Positions 1 to 5,094 of a stretch of 6,967 nucleotides of DNA are shown one piece after another. The DNA is taken from positions 1 to 6,967 of the forward strand of contig JAIXVO010000785.1 in assembly GCA_027482985.1 (NCBI GenBank), given 5' to 3'. Every line of letters starts with the position of its first letter. Within the stretch, counting starts at the first letter, position 1. The DNA is from Cyanobacteriota bacterium (GTDB taxonomy: Bacteria; Cyanobacteriota; Cyanobacteriia; Leptolyngbyales; Leptolyngbyaceae). Below the pieces are notes generated by a model. That model saw only the letters and a program-made list of their open reading frames with translations. It did not search any database and was not told where the DNA came from. Both the position numbers and the translations under genes were made by a program.

Positions 1-1087
1 CCGTCGTACAATCGGCGTTCTTGAAGCCAAAGTCGAAATTGGTGAGGCCAGCGGGATCAGGGGTGGTAGCGGCGGCAAAGACGGGGTAGAGTTCGCCAGT
101 ACCGGAGTCACGGCCAGCGAGCACGTCGGCCTGGTCGATCCAGAAGAGGCCATTGCTGAGGTAGCGGAGTTCGCGACTGATGGATTGCCCATTGGCAAAT
201 TCGTACTTGCCGTCGTTAAACAGTACGACACAAACGCGACTTTTGGTTTTGGAGGGGTAGACGTAGAAGGCGCGATCGCCTGCTACCCAGGCTCCGGCAA
301 ACTTGGCACTGGTGGGGTTAATTTTCGCCCAATTTGCTTGATAGGCTTGGCGCTGTTGGCGATCGCTGGCAGATAACCGGACACCGTTCCCGAATGCGCC
401 CGTTTTTAACTTGCGATTAAATTGGTTCAATTCTTCGCGCGTTGGGTAGCGCACCACGGTTGAGGTGGGGGAGTTGGCATCGACCACGGGGACGGGTTCC
501 AGCATCGCTGATTCCAGGTCGATATACCGTAATGCTTCAGAGACAAACACGGCTTCCTTCGAGGTGACATTCTGACAACCTGCCAGTTCGGAGGGCCCAT
601 TAAAGGGATAGCCCGCGCCCACAAAGCGGTAGAACGGACCGCGTCCCAGCCATTGTCCCAACAGTTTGGGATCATCCGGGAATTGCACGATCGGCCCGCG
701 ACCTAACACGGCGTTTTTCACGGGAAAGCTAGCCGTGCCGCTGGGGACATCACCAATCCCGCCCGTGGTGCCTTCAATCCCAAAACATTGGTTGCCTTTG
801 CGGTACACCAGCAAGTAGCTCTGGAAGCGGCCATCCTTCTGGCTCAAAATATTCGTCAGTTGAAAGCCGGGGGGGACGTTACGCGGCATCACCATGCGCA
901 TGCCGACACTGCGCATCTGTTGGAGTTGGCTGGGACTCACACCTAAATCTTGAATGCGAGTTTGCGCCGCCTGGGAACCGGATTGGGCAAGCTCTTGCGG
1001 CGATCGCGGCGATTGCGACCCACTGCGAGCGGGGATAATGCCGATCACCGCCAAACTGAGTCCCAATCCAAACAATACTTTGTTCAT
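1..1087 (-). CDS. Secreted cyanobacterial protein of unknown function, 3' end cut by window edge
   Basis: The frame is open from an ATG at 1087 to the left edge, giving 362 residues with no stop, so the C-terminus is missing. Residues 1-20 (MNKVLFGLGLSLAVIGIIPA) are a short basic start followed by a hydrophobic stretch, a typical Sec signal peptide; there is no lipobox cysteine. The mature part begins with a Ser/Gln-rich stretch (about 22-45). Two beta-rich regions follow, at about 65-200 and 260-340, joined by a polar stretch rich in Arg, Gln and Lys (about 215-255). Cysteines 101, 171, 286 and 360 could form two disulfides in the periplasm or outside the cell. The start is supported by GAAGGA eight bases upstream. 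The gap to the preceding gene is 261 bases, so it may have its own promoter. I do not recognise the family and infer export only. No enzyme motif, membrane span beyond the signal, or repeat is evident. Confidence 0.85.
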   Translation of the reverse strand, partial: MNKVLFGLGLSLAVIGIIPARSGSQSPRSPQELAQSGSQAAQTRIQDLGVSPSQLQQMRSVGMRMVMPRNVPPGFQLTNILSQKDGRFQSYLLVYRKGNQCFGIEGTTGGIGDVPSGTASFPVKNAVLGRGPIVQFPDDPKLLGQWLGRGPFYRFVGAGYPFNGPSELAGCQNVTSKEAVFVSEALRYIDLESAMLEPVPVVDANSPTSTVVRYPTREELNQFNRKLKTGAFGNGVRLSASDRQQRQAYQANWAKINPTSAKFAGAWVAGDRAFYVYPSKTKSRVCVVLFNDGKYEFANGQSISRELRYLSNGLFWIDQADVLAGRDSGTGELYPVFAAATTPDPAGLTNFDFGFKNADCTT

Positions 1088-1348
1088 CTTGCGTATCCTT
1101 CGATGCCTGAGTTCTGGGAATGAAAGTGCTCTTGTTGCTAACTTATCCGAGTCCCGCTCAGGTCTTATGCAACTTCAACAAAAAATTGCGTTTGGGGCGA
1201 TCGCCCACCGCACTACAGGCATTCAGAATGGGATCAATCACACTTAGGGCAGGACGAACCGTTCTCACTAGGTGCCAGAAAAGCGACACCTGATGGCGCT
1301 TCGTCCCACCCCAATTTGTGGGCTTCGAACTGACTCGATAGACAATCC
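1088..1348. other. Intergenic region without a supported gene
   Basis: These 261 bases separate two minus-strand genes. Short open frames on both strands lack a ribosome binding site and recognisable protein character. The stretch holds the 12-base palindrome GGGCGATCGCCC at 1195-1206, which is an extended HIP1 site. It also holds a six-pair imperfect stem at 1271-1290 without a following U-tract. I could not find a convincing -10/-35 pair, although a promoter for the gene at 1087 is expected here. Confidence 0.6.
1096..1101 (-). promoter_or_regulatory. Ribosome binding site for the gene starting at 1087
   Basis: The transcript strand reads GAAGGA here, eight bases before the ATG at 1087. 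This is a good Shine-Dalgarno match at a normal distance and supports that start, which also gives a clean signal peptide. Confidence 0.6.
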
Positions 1349-2206
1349 CTACAGCGTGTAAGAAATCCAATCGACGACGACCGATCGCACCTGATCGACG
1401 ACCACCAGTTGGGAACCGACCACGACGAGATCATACTGAGTGGGTAGTTTCACATAAGTATTGACTTGCTTTGGCAGCACAACAACCTTCTTCGCCCAAC
1501 CAGGGGGCAACCCTTTGCCACGAGCCAGTTGTTTTTGAATGCCACGGGGCAGCGATCGTGACTGAGTGCTGATTTGAGTCCGGATGGCATCTGTCAGTAA
1601 ATAGTTACAGCCACAGTTGCCCTGGAGGAGATCAAGCAGGACGGTGCGTTGTTCTGAGGTAAAGCTGACCCATTGCGTTTGTTGCACATTCCGAATAGCA
1701 CCGTTATAGACCACCACCACGCGGGGCGAATTTTTGTAGACCGTCACCACGCTTTCAATCGTTCTCACGGTAATGCCGGGTCTGCCGCCCAAGAAGGTAA
1801 ATGTCCAGGAATCGCCATTATCCACATAAGGACAGAGCGCCGCGGGACCATGCATGGAGTCTTCGGCCCGATAGACCCGAATCCCCCCATTCGCGGCTTC
1901 TGCTGCCTGCCGCGCTAGATTTTTGGCGCGATTGAGATCAATTTGCACCGTACTTTGCACTTCCTGGTAGCGTTTTTGCTCTTTTTTGTCTTTTTTGTCT
2001 TTTTTATCTGCCATGAACCAGGGCGATCGCGCCAGTTGCGAGTCGCCCGCCGCAACCCTGCTGAAGTCGGGGGATGAGGTGGCGATCGTGGCCGCCCGCC
2101 CGGCTTCAGGACAAACGGTGAGGAGCAGCAGCCCCGTCGCCAGGACAGTCCGTTGCGTAACCTGGATGAATGCAGGTGAATGGAATTGCAAAGTTGCCTC
2201 CTTCAT
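1349..2206 (-). CDS. Secreted protein with Lys/Asp repeat and RcnB/CigR-like C-terminus
   Basis: From the ATG at 2206 this encodes 285 residues ending at TAG (1349-1351). Residues 1-40 look like a Sec signal peptide: a polar start, a hydrophobic core (VLATGLLLLTV) and a possible cleavage site near GRAA. The cysteine after LLTV has Val before it, so it is a poor lipobox. A basic repeat follows at about 66-78 (DKKDKKDKKEQKR). A compact region at about 83-180 contains RAKNLARQAAEAANGG, WTFTFLGG and a Val/Tyr-rich strand; I think it is conserved in cyanobacteria but cannot name it. CGC at about 198-200 could be redox-active or bind metal. The C-terminus (about 220-280) has LPRGIQKQLARGKGLPPGW, then a short beta segment ending VVVDW. 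That layout recalls the tail of RcnB and CigR-type periplasmic proteins. The family assignment is inference and does not prove nickel or cobalt binding. Starts at TTG 2221 and TTG 2191 are also possible; the latter has the better ribosome binding site. Confidence 0.85.
   Translation of the reverse strand: MKEATLQFHSPAFIQVTQRTVLATGLLLLTVCPEAGRAATIATSSPDFSRVAAGDSQLARSPWFMADKKDKKDKKEQKRYQEVQSTVQIDLNRAKNLARQAAEAANGGIRVYRAEDSMHGPAALCPYVDNGDSWTFTFLGGRPGITVRTIESVVTVYKNSPRVVVVYNGAIRNVQQTQWVSFTSEQRTVLLDLLQGNCGCNYLLTDAIRTQISTQSRSLPRGIQKQLARGKGLPPGWAKKVVVLPKQVNTYVKLPTQYDLVVVGSQLVVVDQVRSVVVDWISYTL
1982..2005 (-). repeat. Nine-base tandem repeat with A6 runs, coding for Lys-Lys-Asp
   Basis: On the coding strand three A6 runs are spaced nine bases apart (AAAAAAGAC twice, then AAAAAAGAG). 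They encode the Lys-Lys-Asp/Glu repeat just after the signal region. The unit is a multiple of three, so copy change would keep the frame, although slippage within one A6 run would not. The product is a strongly basic, probably flexible segment that may act as a spacer or bind acidic polymers. Confidence 0.8.
2197..2203 (-). promoter_or_regulatory. Strong Shine-Dalgarno AAGGAGG pointing to a TTG start at 2191
   Basis: The transcript strand has AAGGAGG five bases before an in-frame TTG at 2191. The ATG at 2206 lies upstream of this site and has no comparable motif before it. Starting at TTG 2191 removes five residues and leaves the hydrophobic core of the signal peptide intact. The real start may therefore be 2191 rather than 2206. 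Confidence 0.45.
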
Positions 2207-2281
2207 GGGAAAAATGAGCAATGAATTTCAATGGCTAACCCCTCAGAAAGCCAAATGCAGCTTAGAGTTCCCTAGGGCAGA

Positions 2282-2986
2282 CTAACTTTTTACAGGCTTC
2301 ACATTTCCCGGCCCCACCACCTGCCGCACTCGCGCCAACTCATCCGCGGCTAAATCCCGCCATTGTCCCGGTTGCAAATCAGTTAAGCGCAAATCCACAA
2401 TCCCGACTCGCACTAGGCGCAAAGTTGGGAAGCCCACACTGGCAGTCATCCGGCGTACTTGCCGATTGCGTCCCTCCGTCAAAGTCAGTTCCAGCCACGC
2501 TGTTGTCACATTTTTGCGAAAGCGGATGGGCGGATCGCGGGGTGGTAAGTCGGGTTCAGTTTCTAATAATTGCACCTGGGCGGGTCGCGTCCGGTAGCCC
2601 TGAATCACCACCCCTGCCCGCAGTTGTTGCAGCGCGACGGCATCCGGCAAGCGCTCCACCTGCACCCAATAGGTACGGGGATGCTGAAATTTCGGATGAC
2701 TGAGCCGATGTTGCAAGTTGCCATCATTCGTCAGCAACATCAACCCCTCACTGTCCTGATCCAGCCGCCCCACCGGATACACCCCTGGGACGGCAATATA
2801 GTCCTTCAGCGTTGGCCGCCCGCCGCCCTCACTGGCCTCAGTGGGGGAATCTGCCTCTCCTCCTGCCTCCTGCCTCCTGCCTCCTGCCTCCTGCCCTCTT
2901 GTAAACTGACACAACACGTTATACGGCTTGTAGAACAGGAGATAGCGAAACTCTGGTGACTGTAATATCGGGCGATCGCGCCCCAT
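2282..2986 (-). CDS. rluE: RluE-like 23S rRNA pseudouridine synthase
   Basis: The 234-residue product belongs to the RsuA/RluE group of pseudouridine synthases, which isomerise a specific uridine in rRNA. In E. coli RluE acts on U2457 of 23S rRNA. Visible motifs are [12 protein letters not shown] (18-29), TLKDYI (59-64), [17 protein letters not shown] (73-89) with catalytic Asp76, [10 protein letters not shown] (149-158), [10 protein letters not shown] (171-180) and [13 protein letters not shown] (181-193). These match RluE more closely than RsuA, RluB or RluF, and as in RluE there is no N-terminal S4 domain. The oddity is a linker of about 28 residues (30-57) between QFT and TLKDY, where my recollection of E. 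coli RluE has only a few residues. It is built largely from a heptanucleotide repeat. It starts 26 bases after the preceding gene's stop, with AGGA ten bases before the ATG. The exact target uridine here is inferred. Confidence 0.9.
   Translation of the reverse strand: MGRDRPILQSPEFRYLLFYKPYNVLCQFTRGQEAGGRRQEAGGEADSPTEASEGGGRPTLKDYIAVPGVYPVGRLDQDSEGLMLLTNDGNLQHRLSHPKFQHPRTYWVQVERLPDAVALQQLRAGVVIQGYRTRPAQVQLLETEPDLPPRDPPIRFRKNVTTAWLELTLTEGRNRQVRRMTASVGFPTLRLVRVGIVDLRLTDLQPGQWRDLAADELARVRQVVGPGNVKPVKS
2859..2893 (-). repeat. Perfect heptanucleotide tandem repeat, (CAGGAGG)5 on the coding strand
   Basis: Five perfect copies of CCTCCTG on the plus strand (CAGGAGG in the transcript), with degenerate flanking copies at about 2851-2858 and 2894-2900. 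The repeat encodes residues 32-43 of the pseudouridine synthase; three units make the seven-residue period QEAGGRR. Short tandemly repeated heptamers are a known class of repeat in cyanobacterial genomes, usually between genes. Each copy contains AGGAGG, a perfect Shine-Dalgarno-like sequence. Confidence 0.95.
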
Positions 2987-3012
2987 AGTGATTCATTCCT
3001 GAACTTGGTGAC

Positions 3013-4917
3013 TTAATTGATTCTGACGCGAAAGCGGGCAAATCCCACATTGTCCGTCGGCGTATTGGCCAGCGTTCCCAGTTCAAAAATCACCGCGCCG
3101 TTGGGATTGCGTTGATCCAGACAGGAATTATTGGGCGGCAGCGGAGCCAGGGGTGAAAAGACTGTACCCGCAGTGGTCGGGGCAGTGTTCCCTAAGCGCA
3201 CCTGATTGGTATTGAAAATCAGCGTCGTGCCGGGGGGAATCAAATCACAAATACTGGTATCGGTGGCAGGTGCAGTCCCATTGGAGAGGAAATAAATTGT
3301 ATATTCCACTTCATCGCCCGATCGCAGCGGATTGGTGTTACTCAAGCTGGGCACACCCACCGGCGCACCAAGGGGACTCAATTGTGCCCAACCTGGATCG
3401 TTGTCCGCTGGCGTGGTCGGATCATTCACAAAGCCCCCAAAATTCACGCCGGGCAAAATTGCCCCATCTCGCGTCACCGTAGTGATGCGTTTGACTAACA
3501 CCACATTCGCCCGCGTTAGTGATCCGCCCGCCCCTGGTGGCAGCGGCACGACAGTTGGGTTGTCATTGTTATTGGGATTCCCGTCGCCATCGGGGTCAAC
3601 ATTGGTGCCATCATTGGAGCGATCGCGCACCACCACTCCACTATCACTGGTACCCGTTGCCGTCACCGTATTTTCAAACGGCCCCTGCCCATTGGGACCC
3701 GTGCCGGGACGAATGATGACATTGAACGACACCGTTGCTTCGACACTCGCACCCAGAGTATTCACGCCTGGTTGTAGTAGGTTCTGGTCAGTCGTGCCAT
3801 TGAAGCCGGAATTGACCACCAAGGTCGGGCTTTGCAGATCCGTGATGGAGAGAATTGTGGCATTGGCAAAGGTGGTGCCCAAATCTTCTGTCAGTTGGAT
3901 GTTACTGAGGAGATAAGGATCAGGCACACCCGCGGGCGGGGCAGAATTCCGCACGCGCACGGTGTAAGGAATGGTAAAGCTGCCATCCGCATTGACAACG
4001 GGCGTACCCGCAGCTTTCGCCACCCCAATATTCGGCAAACATTCCCGCAACCCCACGGCAGTCATCCCGAAGTCATCCCCAAAGACGTTTTGGGTTTCAC
4101 CTACAATTTGCAGCAGGGCAGTGGTTTGACCGGGAGAGGTCGTAAACGAAAACTGGACTGGAATCCAGGCTTGACGCACGTTCGCAATCCCTGGAAAGCC
4201 GGGAATGGGAGAGCCATTGCCCACTTCCAGAAAAATGGGGGTTTGGACGTTGGAGGGGCCAATCCGGAACCGAATCCGAGGATTGAAGCCCCCAGCCGTT
4301 TCCGTCAGCAGGTTAAAAAAGAGAGCTTTGAAGTTATAGACCGTGTTCGGTGCCACCGCGATCGATTGGCTCCAGATTATGGGCGCGGGAAATCCTAGTG
4401 GCTGGGGGCCAATCGTGGTCGGAATCCCATTCACATCCAAGTTGGGGTTGGAGTACAGATAGGTGGGAATGGCAGTCGCCCCGACCCCCACCCGAGTCGC
4501 TTCCGCCGCCGTGACCCCGCGCCCACTGACAACACCAGGGGGCGCACCCAGAATTACGCCTCCATTGAACCGCTCGTCTTGCACCGAGATGCCACCAATG
4601 TTACCCGTGTCAGATGGATAAACAGCATCGCCTCGATAGGGGAGATCGCTGTTAAAGTCCAACTGGGGAAAGGCGTTGGCATTGATCAGTGGCGGCGGGG
4701 GTGGGGGGGAAAGCGAGAGATCGACTCCTAAACCAGTCCCAGCATTCGTGGCAAAAACCGGGTTGCGCACCAGGTTGGTGGAGTTTTCTCGCGTACCGGA
4801 GGGGCAGCCAGCGGCACTTCCGGCAATTTGCGCTGAGGCCGGTTGCCAAAAACTGTTGGCATGGAGCAATACGCCAGCGGAAAAAAGGCCGGTTAGAGTT
4901 CGGAGAGTGCGATTCAT
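3013..4917 (-). CDS. Secreted surface protein with two DUF11-like repeats
   Basis: From the ATG at 4917 the product has 634 residues. Residues 1-29 form a Sec signal peptide with a good cleavage site (PASA before Gln30). Residues 40-290 are a beta-rich region with Gly/Asn/Pro turns and a run of six prolines at 71-76; it may be a jelly-roll-like ligand-binding domain, but I see no diagnostic motif. Two DUF11-type beta-sandwich repeats follow. The first (about 296-460) opens NIGVAKAAGTP and contains FENTVTATGT; the second (about 471-634) opens NVVLVKRIT and contains SGDEVEYTIYFLSNGTAPATD. An Asp/Asn-rich DPDGDGNPNNNDNP at 441-454 looks like a calcium-binding loop. DUF11 repeats occur in bacterial exported and surface proteins. 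No sorting signal, OmpA domain or transmembrane anchor is visible. An in-frame ATG at 5040 would add 41 residues without signal character and would sit almost at the predicted transcription start, so I prefer 4917. Confidence 0.88.
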   Translation of the reverse strand: MNRTLRTLTGLFSAGVLLHANSFWQPASAQIAGSAAGCPSGTRENSTNLVRNPVFATNAGTGLGVDLSLSPPPPPPLINANAFPQLDFNSDLPYRGDAVYPSDTGNIGGISVQDERFNGGVILGAPPGVVSGRGVTAAEATRVGVGATAIPTYLYSNPNLDVNGIPTTIGPQPLGFPAPIIWSQSIAVAPNTVYNFKALFFNLLTETAGGFNPRIRFRIGPSNVQTPIFLEVGNGSPIPGFPGIANVRQAWIPVQFSFTTSPGQTTALLQIVGETQNVFGDDFGMTAVGLRECLPNIGVAKAAGTPVVNADGSFTIPYTVRVRNSAPPAGVPDPYLLSNIQLTEDLGTTFANATILSITDLQSPTLVVNSGFNGTTDQNLLQPGVNTLGASVEATVSFNVIIRPGTGPNGQGPFENTVTATGTSDSGVVVRDRSNDGTNVDPDGDGNPNNNDNPTVVPLPPGAGGSLTRANVVLVKRITTVTRDGAILPGVNFGGFVNDPTTPADNDPGWAQLSPLGAPVGVPSLSNTNPLRSGDEVEYTIYFLSNGTAPATDTSICDLIPPGTTLIFNTNQVRLGNTAPTTAGTVFSPLAPLPPNNSCLDQRNPNGAVIFELGTLANTPTDNVGFARFRVRIN

Positions 4918-5045
4918 TGGCGGTGCCGATCCAGTAATCAATCCATCAGGGGCAGATGCAAGGCATTTAACAGTAGATGCACAAAGTGAACCAAGTGCTC
5001 TCAGTCCTGGGCAAAGGGGGACTGGAGAACCATAAACCATCGCAA

Positions 5046-5074
5046 ATTATGAATAGCGGCTCAGGGGTCGCCAA
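5046..5074 (-). promoter_or_regulatory. Candidate sigma70-type promoter for the DUF11 gene
   Basis: On the minus strand TTGGCG (-35, 5069-5074) and CATAAT (-10, 5046-5051) are separated by exactly 17 bases. The -10 matches the consensus at five of six positions and the -35 at four of six. Transcription would begin near 5039, leaving a leader of about 120 bases before the ATG at 4917. The -35 begins 20 bases beyond the upstream gene's stop, which suits a separate transcription unit. Confidence 0.45.
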
Positions 5075-5079
5075 CCCTG
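5062..5079 (-). promoter_or_regulatory. Inverted repeat overlapping the -35 element
   Basis: The transcript strand reads CAGGGT, then TGGCG, then ACCCCTG: a six-pair stem with one bulged base and a five-base loop. It covers the -35 hexamer and lies just after the upstream stop codon. It could be a protein-binding operator or a weak 3' hairpin of the upstream transcript. No U-tract follows, so I do not call it an intrinsic terminator. Confidence 0.25.
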
Positions 5080-5094
5080 GATCGTGGTAAGCAG

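Noticed and set aside
1271..1290. Possible terminator stem (GGTGTC paired with GGCACC) after the gene ending at 1349
   Set aside because: The six-pair stem includes a G-U pair, has an eight-base loop and is followed by no U-tract.
427..1434. Small minus- and plus-strand frames around 427-675, 954-1247, 1158-1370 and 1234-1434
   Set aside because: The first two lie in other frames of the secreted protein at 1-1087; the others fall in the intergenic region and lack ribosome sites and protein-like sequence.
1982..2005. A6G heptamers resembling the dnaX-type -1 frameshift site
   Set aside because: The codon phase is AAA AAA GAC and not A AAA AAG, so the site is out of register for classic tandem slippage, and the zero frame continues into a sensible protein.
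2272..2279. CCCTAGGG palindrome just after the pseudouridine synthase stop
   Set aside because: It is a perfect eight-base palindrome but too short for a stable hairpin and has no U-run; probably chance.
2851..2900. A CRISPR array or insertion-sequence end as the explanation of the tandem repeats
   Set aside because: The units are seven bases long and contiguous without spacers, and no transposase or target duplication is present.
3332..4398. Long plus-strand frames (194 and 188 codons) opposite the DUF11 gene
   Set aside because: They overlap each other and a well-supported minus-strand gene, and their sequences are low in protein-like character.
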